Source: Paracrocinitomix mangrovi
GTDB lineage: Bacteria; Bacteroidota; Bacteroidia; Flavobacteriales_D; Crocinitomicaceae
Reading direction: 5' to 3'
Length of the DNA stretch: 64,000 nucleotides
Assembly: GCF_019740355.2 (NCBI RefSeq)
Contig: NZ_CP091819.1
Coordinates: 124,001 to 188,000, forward strand
The notes under the pieces: model-generated
Told to the model about the DNA's origin: nothing
The model's database searches: none
The model's input: only the letters and a program-made list of their open reading frames with translations
Part shown: one piece after another, positions 25,540-33,157 of the stretch
How the letters are laid out: each line of letters opens with the position of its first letter
Position numbering within the stretch: position 1 is the stretch's first letter
Position numbers and translations under genes: made by a program

Positions 25540-25890
25540 TTGTCTACAACTTCCAAATAAAGTACACTGTGCACTTTACTCACCCTCAATATCGCAAATA
25601 AAATTCACAATTAAATGGCTGTACCTATTGATAGACGGATAAAACGTATTTTCCGCAATGCTTGAAAAGTACTCTGCCAGGACGGAGTTGGTTAGCTTGT
25701 AAGCACATTTTACTTAAAGCATGGCCAATTGTATGGCGAGCTTGTGAGCCCATAACAATGGCCTATTGCTTTGTGAAATGGGTGAAGCAACTATAAAACG
25801 CAGGCCGTTTAGGCAGCCGTAATTTTAAGGGATGAGTGATGAGAAGAGTAGTGATGAGTGAATGAAATTTGGGTGAATTTGCCAAAACAA
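25540..25890. other. 351-bp intergenic region holding structured repeats, no gene seen
   Basis: No convincing ORF is found. It holds a short palindrome AAAGTACACTGTGCACTTT near 25559-25577, the 107-bp dyad element at 25686-25792, and a simple repeat with GTGATGAG units at 25834-25861. The base composition is richer in G and C than the flanking genes. Confidence 0.6.
25686..25792. repeat. 107-bp imperfect dyad element
   Basis: The outer ends are AGTTG and CAACT. Arms at 25706-25736 (CATTTTACTTAAAGCA, then GGCCAATTGTATGG) and 25749-25780 (CCATAACAATGGCC, then TTGCTTTGTGAAATG) pair with small gaps. Two near-identical units AGCTTGTAAGC and AGCTTGTGAGC (about 25694-25704 and 25739-25749) lie in the left arm flank and the loop. 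This resembles a folded recombination site or structured RNA. It does not match the integron attC end consensus, and no integrase is present in the window. Confidence 0.65.
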
Positions 25891-26316
25891 CTATTTAGAA
25901 GGAGCTATGTTGTCACAATGAAAATTTAAAAAGTCTTTTAGTTTAGCTACATGATTACCATAATTAGGTAAAAGAATATTTATTGCAACCTTAGACTTGT
26001 TTTTAAACTCAAATTGTGTTACACCTATACCAGACTTGTTTATATTAAAACCTCTGATTGATTCTGTACTTAGCAACTTGTCATTAAAGGAAATCTTCCC
26101 ATCCTGAACTGTGAAAATTGTCCATTGTCTTGAAAGTAAATGCGTTAAAAAAACACAAACGATAAGTAGTAAAAAAGCTGAGACAAATGCTAAGTTCTTT
26201 GAACCTCCTTTAGCATAAACAAAAAATACAGGAATCAAAGTCCAAACCGGAATTGTTCCGCCTAGAAATAGATAATACTTCCAAGGTGTTATTGTTCTAA
26301 TTTCTAAACTATTCAA
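25891..26316 (-). CDS. Two-helix membrane protein of unknown function
   Basis: This 141-residue protein apparently starts at TTG (26316); no ATG is available nearby. Two hydrophobic segments lie at about 13-33 and 40-62, followed by a soluble ~75-residue domain (IFTVQDGKISFNDKLLST, then GIGVTQFEFKNKSKVAINIL) resembling PH-like domains of small membrane proteins. That fold is a guess. It is separated from its neighbours by the structured region upstream and 43 nt downstream. Confidence 0.65.
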   Translation of the reverse strand: MNSLEIRTITPWKYYLFLGGTIPVWTLIPVFFVYAKGGSKNLAFVSAFLLLIVCVFLTHLLSRQWTIFTVQDGKISFNDKLLSTESIRGFNINKSGIGVTQFEFKNKSKVAINILLPNYGNHVAKLKDFLNFHCDNIAPSK

Positions 26317-26359
26317 AAGTTGATGCTAATGGTTTGATTAAATATGAAGTAAAAATCAC

Positions 26360-28231
26360 CTAAATATACTTCTCAACAAACTCAGCAAATACGGCTTTAT
26401 GCTTCTCCAGATCCATTTTTGGGGAAAGTGCAACACGTGCTATATAGTCTTTGTCTCCTTCTTTGGTGGTTCCTTGGGTTGAGGTAGCCGGGATGGTCCA
26501 GTAACAGCCTTTTAACTGACCGTAACTTACACAGTACTTACTTTCAGTAGGAATTTCATTGATCATTAAGTTGATCAAATGGTTGTTTAATTCTCTTTTG
26601 TATGTTTCTCTTTCTTCATCAGTGTTTCCCTTTGTAGGTAGATCCAACGAAAAAACAGATGGTGTAAAGCCTTCATTGGCCAATTCTTCAGATACAAAGT
26701 TAATTTTAGCATCTGGCAATGTTTGGCTGATAAAGTTGACAAACTCACGTGTATTCTTGTAAGCGTCAGCAATACGTTGGTTCATAGATGGCATTTGTGC
26801 TGCCAGAATTTCCATTTGTAAGGCCGTTGCTTCATTGTCACACAACTGTAAGTGCAACTCAATCTTGTCCATTAAATCTTTTGCCTTGTCATTGGCAACG
26901 CAATATCCTGCTGTGCATTTTCCTCCGCTTGGGAACTTTGATCCACTCACGTATGAGATGGTTCTGGTGCCTGCCAAAATATCGTCTGCTCCTAAAAAGT
27001 GAACGTTTGGACAAAATGTTTGATCTAATATAAATACCGGATCAACCGCTGTTGCTCCGTTTTGCGTTTTACGCTCTTTACCTAAAGCTGCTGCCAACTT
27101 ATGCAAGTCTGGCACTTCCACTCTTGGGTTAGTAGGAATCTCTGCAATGATGTACGGAACAGCATCCATTTTGGCAATTTGTTCTAATACTATTTCAACG
27201 CTTTGCACCATGTCATTTCCGCCGTCAACCGGTAAATCCATTACCTCTACATTATCTAAACATGCTGCAACTCTTCTTGCCTGATCATTGGTTCCGCCAT
27301 AACAGTTAGGTGGTACCACAAACTTGATGTCTTTGCCAGGGTAGTGCTCTAAAGCATAATCTACCAATCCCATAGCAATTGCGTATTGAATAGAAAGTCC
27401 GCTTGAACCTACCATTGCTTTTGTGTTAGCAGTCGTAATTTCTTTAATTGAGTTCAATACCTTTTGCTTGTCTCCGGCCAGGTCAAATGAATGGCTATCC
27501 GTAGCTTGACCTACCGACATTTGCAATGCTTTTAAACAGTTTGCCGGTGTCATGGCAATGGTTTCTCTTCTGCGAACATGCTGAATTTCTGAGATGTAGT
27601 TGCTGTTTTTAGCGCCATTCACTAAAATGATGCTTCCTAAACCTTCATAAATGCTCACATAAAAGTCAATGTTTGATTGTAGCTCTGCTTTTCCCATTTT
27701 ACTTTGAGATGAAACAAAAAGGTTGGTTCCGTCAAAATCCTCAACATCTGCGGCTGCGTTTACTTGTTTTGTTTCAAACTGATATCCGTAAACTTTCTTT
27801 ACTACATCAGCATCAAAAATGGCTGCTAAATCTCCGGTATAGTTGATTCTTGTGTTTTTATGTTCCATCAAGTTCTTTCTCAAAACCGCCAAAATAGGAG
27901 TAGATTTTGATGAGAAGCTGATTACATGATCTGCCTTTAACTGATACATATTGGCAATGGCCCATTCCAATACACTTGACAATGGATGACCTAATCTGAT
28001 ATAATCAAATGCCGTTGGAAGATTGGCTAAAGCTGTAGCGTCTGCATTGTTGGAATTGTACATGTTTTCAAACTGCTCTAAAAACTCAGTTTTTGCCAAA
28101 CTTTCATTGTAAATATCCAATCTGTGCGTGGTTAAATTCAACCAGTCTGCCGGCATGTTGGCCAACACATTTTTTAAATAATTCAGCATTTTAGTGTCTT
28201 CCATGGTGTTATGTATCGATTCTTGGATCAT
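26360..28231 (-). CDS. PLP-dependent enzyme, Cys/Met metabolism-like
   Basis: About 623 residues from the ATG at 28231 (a TTG upstream and an ATG at 28204 are alternatives). The enzyme is an aminotransferase-fold-I protein, but longer than typical cystathionine-lyase family members (~400). It has GSSGLSIQYAIAMGLVDYAL (the Gly-rich part), then YIIAEIPTNPRVEVPDL, the Asp of VDPVFILDQTF near residue 403, and the probable Schiff-base lysine in YVSGSKFPSGGK (about Lys432). The substrate is likely an amino acid with a beta or gamma substituent. No pathway neighbours help, and the exact reaction is unknown. Confidence 0.8.
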   Translation of the reverse strand: MIQESIHNTMEDTKMLNYLKNVLANMPADWLNLTTHRLDIYNESLAKTEFLEQFENMYNSNNADATALANLPTAFDYIRLGHPLSSVLEWAIANMYQLKADHVISFSSKSTPILAVLRKNLMEHKNTRINYTGDLAAIFDADVVKKVYGYQFETKQVNAAADVEDFDGTNLFVSSQSKMGKAELQSNIDFYVSIYEGLGSIILVNGAKNSNYISEIQHVRRRETIAMTPANCLKALQMSVGQATDSHSFDLAGDKQKVLNSIKEITTANTKAMVGSSGLSIQYAIAMGLVDYALEHYPGKDIKFVVPPNCYGGTNDQARRVAACLDNVEVMDLPVDGGNDMVQSVEIVLEQIAKMDAVPYIIAEIPTNPRVEVPDLHKLAAALGKERKTQNGATAVDPVFILDQTFCPNVHFLGADDILAGTRTISYVSGSKFPSGGKCTAGYCVANDKAKDLMDKIELHLQLCDNEATALQMEILAAQMPSMNQRIADAYKNTREFVNFISQTLPDAKINFVSEELANEGFTPSVFSLDLPTKGNTDEERETYKRELNNHLINLMINEIPTESKYCVSYGQLKGCYWTIPATSTQGTTKEGDKDYIARVALSPKMDLEKHKAVFAEFVEKYI

Positions 28232-28352
28232 CTTAATTAGAATAAAGATCAATGACTGCTTTGCCTAAAGATCAAGGCAAAATTAATAATTTAAGATGAG
28301 TCTTAAATTGAAAATAATCGTTAGCGGTAAATATGCGAAGCTATATTTGAAA

Positions 28353-29123
28353 TTAATCATACTTCGCACAATACTCACCGCTATACCAACTGAATATTTT
28401 CCATTCATTATTTATCCATCCAACAGTTAGATATTTGATAGTTGAAAGAGATGTAGAGTTAAACGAAATGTATCCAACTTTACCATTATTCGTTATTGTT
28501 TTTATCCAGGTATTGTCCTTTTTATCAGTTAAAATTCCAGTAGAATAATTACAACAATTACAGGTATAGTAACCTCTGTTTAAATAGCTGATAGTGGAAG
28601 AAGATTGTAAAGGTTTTGATTTCAATGGTGTGCTATCTTTTAAAAGGAAGAATTCAGTTTCTAAATCCATCTCTTTGAGAAAAGAAGGCGCTTGTAAAAC
28701 TTCTGTAATACCTTTGAAATTAACAATTGCTTCGTCTATTTTTATTCTGCTAAATCCTTCTTCTTTTATAATCTTTAATTTTTTCCAATCTTCTAAACCT
28801 GATAAGTCTTTGGTAAAGTGAAATTCAAAGAATTCATCCTTCAAGCAACCGGGATAACCACATATATCACTGCTTTCAAAGATAGTGTCATACATTAGTT
28901 CTTTCAATAATATTACGCTTTGAAAATGAATTGCTTTGTCAAGTTTTTTGCTGAAGTTTTTGAATTTTGTTTCTTGAATTGTAGGTTGCTTTTTGTTGAA
29001 TGAAGGAAGTAACTTAACTCTCTGTTCATTTTGATTTTCCTCCTTATTTGATTTGGAATCAGTTCTTGATTGACAGGCAAAAAAGACAATTAAAAGAGAA
29101 AAAATTAAAAGTGATTTGTACAT
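28353..29123 (-). CDS. Lipoprotein with C-terminal SH3-like domain
   Basis: This is a 256-residue protein with a lipobox (LLIVFFAC, Cys17) and a charged linker. A helical region (KFKNFSKKLDKAIHFQSVIL) precedes a CGYPGCLKDEFFEFHF segment and a C-terminal SH3-like stretch (FFLLKDSTPLKSKPLQS, then TWIKTITNNGKVGYISFNST). Bacterial SH3 domains often bind cell-wall peptide or glycan. The CNCCNY cluster near residue 195 may bind metal or form disulfides. It is one nucleotide away from the next gene, so they are probably one transcript. Confidence 0.75.
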   Translation of the reverse strand: MYKSLLIFSLLIVFFACQSRTDSKSNKEENQNEQRVKLLPSFNKKQPTIQETKFKNFSKKLDKAIHFQSVILLKELMYDTIFESSDICGYPGCLKDEFFEFHFTKDLSGLEDWKKLKIIKEEGFSRIKIDEAIVNFKGITEVLQAPSFLKEMDLETEFFLLKDSTPLKSKPLQSSSTISYLNRGYYTCNCCNYSTGILTDKKDNTWIKTITNNGKVGYISFNSTSLSTIKYLTVGWINNEWKIFSWYSGEYCAKYD

Positions 29124-29124
29124 C

Positions 29125-29763
29125 CTATTTGCTTATAAAAAATGTGAGATACTCCTTCCATATATCTTGAACAGGACGTTTATTGAAGTCTAGGGTTTTT
29201 AAAATTGAATAATCAACAAAAATTTTATTCATGTTATTTTCTCCGTTTTTAAATACTTCAATTGAAGGTTCTTGGTTTACTATATTGGAGTCGTAACAAG
29301 CATCATAATGGATTAATCCAATTTGTTTGATGTTGCTTTTGTTCACATAAAAAAGAATCGAATTCCAGGTATCCCCACTACAACCCAAAGGATTTTGAGT
29401 ACAATAATATATGCCGGCGCTATCAACTGGTGATGAGTTTACATTCCAATCCAAACCAGTTACTGCTTCAAATCGCCTTGTAGTATTGTTAAATGAATAC
29501 CAAAATTCAAGATTTGCGTCAGCATCTGCCATAAGCAGTCTCAAATCCATTTGGCCATCATTATTGAAATCAGTTTGTACAAATGATATGAAGTCCAAGG
29601 CTTCGTCTATTCGCTGAGTATGGTAAACGGAATCATTTTTTTTGAATGTCAGTTTATAAGAAGGTTCGTTGAAATTTATCTCATTACTCTGAAGCCTTAT
29701 TTGATGCTGTCCAAATGATGAGTAATAGAATAATAATATGAAACTTAACCAAGCTGATTTCAT
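29125..29763 (-). CDS. Secreted protein with Asp-rich calcium-loop motif
   Basis: This is a 212-residue protein. A signal peptide (MKSAWLSFILLFYYSSFGQ) is followed by a beta-rich domain with an EF-hand/FG-GAP-like loop: TDFNNDGQMDLRLLMAD. Similar loops occur in XAC2610-type and VCBS-like envelope proteins and usually bind Ca2+. Two Cys (YYCTQNPLGC) may form a disulfide. It ends one nucleotide before the SH3-like lipoprotein start, suggesting co-expression. Function unknown. Confidence 0.75.
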   Translation of the reverse strand: MKSAWLSFILLFYYSSFGQHQIRLQSNEINFNEPSYKLTFKKNDSVYHTQRIDEALDFISFVQTDFNNDGQMDLRLLMADADANLEFWYSFNNTTRRFEAVTGLDWNVNSSPVDSAGIYYCTQNPLGCSGDTWNSILFYVNKSNIKQIGLIHYDACYDSNIVNQEPSIEVFKNGENNMNKIFVDYSILKTLDFNKRPVQDIWKEYLTFFISK

Positions 29764-29828
29764 GAAACCAATTTAGAAAAGGAGTTTCTATTAATTTAGT
29801 TCAAATGGAAATTTCAGGAAACGACTTA

Positions 29829-29850
29829 TTATCTGATAGAATCCAGATAA
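29829..29850 (-). terminator. Possible weak terminator hairpin
   Basis: TTATCTG (29829-29835) faces CAGATAA (29844-29850). It lies just past the end of the RluA-family gene on the minus strand. No clear T run follows, so termination is uncertain. Confidence 0.3.
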
Positions 29851-29857
29851 AATTTGC

Positions 29858-30556
29858 CTATTTAAACTGTTCTTCAAAATAGTTCCATACAGGATCGTCA
29901 GGTGTTGGCGCTACAATTTCAATCTCCTCATCCTTTACCGGATGTTTAAAAACCAGTTTGCGTGCATGCAGGTGAATTGATCCATCTTTGTTAGATCTTT
30001 TGGCACCGTATTTTAAATCGCCTTTGATGATGCAGCCAATGTTGGTAAGCTGTACCCTTATTTGGTGATGACGTCCGGTTTTAGGGTTTACCTCAATTAA
30101 ATGATAGCGCTCAGAGCTTCCAAGAAGGCGATAATCCAATTCCGCTTTTTTGGCTGCTTTTTGGTCTTCATTTTGGGTGACGTAGCTTTTGTTTTGCTTT
30201 TCATTTTTCTGTAAAAAGTTGATCAACTTTCCCGAAGGTTGTTGAGGAGCTTTTTCGGTTACTGCCCAGTACGTTTTTTGTACTTTGTTGTCCCTAAATA
30301 GGGTGTTCATTCGCCCTAAAGCTTTAGAAGTACGTGCAAATAATACAATACCCGTTGTAGGTCTGTCTAAACGGTGAACCGTTCCTAGAAAGACGTCTCC
30401 GGGCTTATTATATTTTTCTTTGATGTATTCTTTTACAAAGTCGGATAGGGGAGCATCACCTGTTTTGTCTCCCTGCACAATATCTCCTGCCCGTTTGTTA
30501 ATTACAATCAGGTGATTATCCTCATACAATACTTGTAATGGTTTAGTATTGCTCAT
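29858..30556 (-). CDS. RNA pseudouridine synthase, RluA family
   Basis: This is a 232-residue protein with the RluA catalytic motif [16 protein letters not shown]; its Asp is the nucleophile that isomerises uridine in rRNA or tRNA. The N-terminal segment [16 protein letters not shown] and the C-terminal [10 protein letters not shown] are also typical of the family. It lacks an S4 RNA-binding domain, so it resembles RluC-like short forms without S4 (the family is varied). Its start overlaps the end of panB by 14 nt, so the two are translationally coupled. The RNA target cannot be stated. Confidence 0.93.
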   Translation of the reverse strand: MSNTKPLQVLYEDNHLIVINKRAGDIVQGDKTGDAPLSDFVKEYIKEKYNKPGDVFLGTVHRLDRPTTGIVLFARTSKALGRMNTLFRDNKVQKTYWAVTEKAPQQPSGKLINFLQKNEKQNKSYVTQNEDQKAAKKAELDYRLLGSSERYHLIEVNPKTGRHHQIRVQLTNIGCIIKGDLKYGAKRSNKDGSIHLHARKLVFKHPVKDEEIEIVAPTPDDPVWNYFEEQFK

Positions 30557-31358
30557 TTTCGTTAGGGAAATCTCCGGTTCTTACGTCCTTGATGTAGTTC
30601 TGAAAAGCATCCAACATTTCATCATGCAGATTGTGGTATTTTCTCAAGAATCTTGGGTTAAATTCATTGTTGATTCCCAACATATCATGCACTACTAATA
30701 CCTGGCCATCTACACCGTTTCCGGCTCCGATTCCTATTACAGGAATGGTCAACTCTTCAGCTACTTTTTTACCCAATGTGGCAGGAACTTTTTCTAATAC
30801 CAATGCAAAACATCCGGCATCTTGCAACATGATAGCGTCTTCAATCAAACGTTGTGCTTCTTCTTCTTCTTTTGCTCTTACTGTATAGGTTCCAAATTTA
30901 TAGATAGATTGAGGTGTTAATCCCAGGTGACCCATTACCGGAATTCCGGCAGATAAAATACGGTCAACAGATTCAATCACTTCACGCCCTCCTTCTAATT
31001 TAACAGCATGTCCACCGGCTTCTTTCATGATACGGATAGCTGATGTTAAGGCTTCTTTTGAGTTTCCTTGATATGATCCAAAAGGTAAATCAACTACCAC
31101 CAAAGCACGATCAATCGCTCTGATAACAGAGGCTGCGTGATAAATCATTTGATCAAGGGTAATAGGTAATGTTGTTTCGTGTCCTGCCATTACATTTGAT
31201 GCTGAATCTCCAACAAGAATTACATCTACTCCGGCTGCGTCAATAATGCGTGCCATTGAATAATCGTAACCTGTCAACATAGAGATTTTCTCATTGTTTT
31301 GCTTCATTTCCAGCAAGACATGTGTTGTTACTTTCTTTGCTTCTTTGTGTACAGACAT
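30543..31358 (-). CDS. panB: 3-methyl-2-oxobutanoate hydroxymethyltransferase
   Basis: About 271 residues, choosing the ATG at 31358 ([19 protein letters not shown]), since the upstream extension is unlike PanB. The enzyme makes ketopantoate from ketoisovalerate and methylene-THF in pantothenate (CoA) synthesis. PanB motifs are clear: [52 protein letters not shown] and [16 protein letters not shown]. It overlaps the RluA gene by 14 nt. The CoA-binding protein gene starts nearby in the opposite direction. Confidence 0.95.
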   Translation of the reverse strand: MSVHKEAKKVTTHVLLEMKQNNEKISMLTGYDYSMARIIDAAGVDVILVGDSASNVMAGHETTLPITLDQMIYHAASVIRAIDRALVVVDLPFGSYQGNSKEALTSAIRIMKEAGGHAVKLEGGREVIESVDRILSAGIPVMGHLGLTPQSIYKFGTYTVRAKEEEEAQRLIEDAIMLQDAGCFALVLEKVPATLGKKVAEELTIPVIGIGAGNGVDGQVLVVHDMLGINNEFNPRFLRKYHNLHDEMLDAFQNYIKDVRTGDFPNENEQY

Positions 31359-31394
31359 GGTGTCTTTAATTTTAGGGAAACAAAAGTACTTAAA

Positions 31395-31427
31395 AAGAAT
31401 CAAGAATCAGGACTCAAGAATCAAGAC
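31395..31427. repeat. Degenerate simple repeat (TCAAGAA-like)
   Basis: Three to four copies of an AAGAATCAAGA / GACTCAAGAATC unit lie upstream of panB. This is a typical low-complexity intergenic tract; more of different unit sequence follow within 2 kb. Confidence 0.6.
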
Positions 31428-31536
31428 TTTAGATGCTAGCGGTTAGATCAAAGACATTAGATTTTTAAAAGTCATTGTTCTTTACTCCTTTTTCCTTGCT
31501 CTGATTTTAATCACCTTTTAATTAGCACAACATTTC

Positions 31537-31544
31537 TAACTTTG
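31537..31544 (+). promoter_or_regulatory. Putative -7 promoter box directly before start codon
   Basis: TAACTTTG matches the Bacteroidota TAnnTTTG box and lies only 4 nt before the ATG at 31549. If used, the transcript would have almost no 5' leader. No clear TTG lies at the usual upstream spacing. Confidence 0.4.
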
Positions 31545-31548
31545 TAGT

Positions 31549-31911
31549 ATGAAAGAAAACGTACTTGTTTTTGGGGCGAGCATGAATCGCGCAAGGGCAT
31601 CCAATACAGCTGTTGAATTATTGTCTAATGCCGGACATCACGTTCGTGCATTTGGATTGAGAGAGGGTGAAATAAACGGAGTGCCTATTGAAACGGTATT
31701 GCCTGAAATAGAGAATTTAGATACTTTGACCTTGTATGTAGGTCCTCAAAATCAACCGCCTTATTACGATTACTTTTTAAAGTTAAAACCGAGAAGAGTA
31801 ATTTTTAATCCCGGAACGGAGAACAGAGAGTTTATGGATCTTTTAACAGAGAACGGGATTGCTTATGAAGCTGCCTGTACATTGGTTTTAGTAAGTACGG
31901 GGCAGTATTAG
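31549..31911 (+). CDS. CoA-binding domain protein
   Basis: This is a 120-residue single-domain protein of the CoA_binding family: a Rossmann-like fold with VLVFGASMNRARASNTAVEL, then GHHVRAFG, LTLYVGPQNQPPYYDYF and RRVIFNPGTENREFMDLL. Such domains resemble the nucleotide/CoA-binding part of succinyl-CoA synthetase alpha. It probably binds CoA or an acyl-CoA; no catalytic residue is evident. It is adjacent to panB but on the opposite strand. It may be leaderless, given the promoter box. Confidence 0.9.
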   Translation: MKENVLVFGASMNRARASNTAVELLSNAGHHVRAFGLREGEINGVPIETVLPEIENLDTLTLYVGPQNQPPYYDYFLKLKPRRVIFNPGTENREFMDLLTENGIAYEAACTLVLVSTGQY

Positions 31912-31942
31912 TATCGAGTAATATAGTATCAAGTATTTAGTA
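31905..31942. repeat. Degenerate simple repeat (AGTATC-like)
   Basis: GTATTAGTATCGAGTA and TAGTATCAAGTATTTAGTA form overlapping AGTATC/GAGTA units at the end of and just after the CoA-binding gene. Confidence 0.55.
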
Positions 31943-32043
31943 CGCACATTAAAGTTCTGATTTTGTGTGTAATTAGACATTCTTTTATAAGGATCAATTT
32001 TGGTGGAATGCAATTTGCTCATTAACTTGGTGTTCATTCTAAA

Positions 32044-33033
32044 ATGAGATTGATTTTAGCCATATTGTCCTTAGGGTGTTTTGTGTTGCAAGCACAAGAA
32101 TCAAAATCCTTTAAAGGCGTCAACTTTACTATGACCAATAGGCTAACAGCTGCCACAGATATTACACCGGTTGTGGATCTCAACGCCAACTACATTTCTA
32201 TCATTCCTTATGCATTTGTGAAGGATGATAAGATTGTTTTTGACTCAAAATTTCAATGGATCGGGGAAAAAACAGAAGGCATTAAAAAGTGTATTGAATT
32301 AGCTCAAAAGGACGGTTTAAAAGTAATGTTGAAACCTCATGTTTGGATTGGACACGGTACTTATACAGGAGACTTTAAATGCACAGATCCTGACAATTGG
32401 GCGGGATTTGAAAAGTCTTATCAAGAATATATAATGCACTTTGTGGACATTGCCGTTGAATACAATGTTCCGGCTTTTTGTATAGGAACTGAATTCGCTT
32501 CTTTTATTGAAGCACGTCCCGCTTTTTGGAAAGGCTTAATTAAGGAGATCAAGAAAAAGTATAAAGGAAAGCTCACCTATGCAGCCAACTGGGACGAGTT
32601 TGATAAAGTTCCGTTTTGGAATCAGTTGGATTACATTGGCATTGATGCTTATTTTCCTTTGAGCAGCAAGCCAAATCCTAAAATTAGCGACTTGAAGTAC
32701 GCCTGGAAAGTGGTGATAAAAGCACTTGAGAAATACAGTGCGGATATAGGAAAACCTATTGTTTTTACTGAGTTTGGATTCAAGAGTTCAACGCATTGTA
32801 CCATCAAACCCTGGGAAGATTCGGACAAGGGAAAATATTCAGAAAAAATGCAGAAGTTGGCCTTCCAAGCTTGTTTTGAAACCATCTGGAAAGAAGAATG
32901 GTTTGCTGGAGGATTCATCTGGAAATGGTATCACAATCATGATAAAGCAGGAGGAAAGGGAGATACAGATTATACACCGCAGAACAAATTAGCCGAAGAA
33001 ACCATAAAAACCTACTTTAAACAGAATGAGTAA
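32044..33033 (+). CDS. Secreted glycoside hydrolase, GH113-like (beta-mannanase family)
   Basis: This 329-residue protein has a signal peptide (MRLILAILSLGCFVLQAQ) and a TIM-barrel catalytic domain. Characteristic segments are KGVNFTMTNRL, LKVMLKPHVWIG, FCIGTEFASF (the Glu is a probable acid/base), YIGIDAYFPLSS and VFTEFGFKSS (the Glu is a probable nucleophile), and a final FIWKWYHNH. GH113 enzymes cleave beta-mannan or glucomannan. The family is assigned from motifs, not from a search. The protein would act in the periplasm or outside. Confidence 0.88.
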   Translation: MRLILAILSLGCFVLQAQESKSFKGVNFTMTNRLTAATDITPVVDLNANYISIIPYAFVKDDKIVFDSKFQWIGEKTEGIKKCIELAQKDGLKVMLKPHVWIGHGTYTGDFKCTDPDNWAGFEKSYQEYIMHFVDIAVEYNVPAFCIGTEFASFIEARPAFWKGLIKEIKKKYKGKLTYAANWDEFDKVPFWNQLDYIGIDAYFPLSSKPNPKISDLKYAWKVVIKALEKYSADIGKPIVFTEFGFKSSTHCTIKPWEDSDKGKYSEKMQKLAFQACFETIWKEEWFAGGFIWKWYHNHDKAGGKGDTDYTPQNKLAEETIKTYFKQNE

Positions 33034-33141
33034 GAGTTAGAGAATGAGTATGAGAGTGAGAATGAGTAATGATGAATTGATAATTGCAAATTGCTAATTG
33101 TTAATTGTTAATTGCTAATTGAAAATTGCTAATTGTTAATT
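33025..33141. repeat. Two adjacent simple-repeat tracts (GAATGAG-like; AATTGCTAATTG-like)
   Basis: From 33025 to 33070 there are GAGAATGAGTATGAGAGTGAG-type hexamers, some overlapping the hydrolase stop. From 33075 to 33141 there are AATTGCTAATTGTTAATTG units. The tracts separate the hydrolase from the convergent PLP decarboxylase gene. Confidence 0.75.
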
Positions 33142-33157
33142 TAATTAGTCTTTATTC

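Noticed and set aside
25686-25792. Integron attC site
   Set aside because: The dyad starts with GTTG and ends with CAAC, the reverse of the attC ends (RYYYAAC to GTTRRRY), and no integrase is present.
33075-33141. CRISPR-like array
   Set aside because: The repeat units are short, imperfect and overlapping, with no unique spacers and no cas genes in the window.
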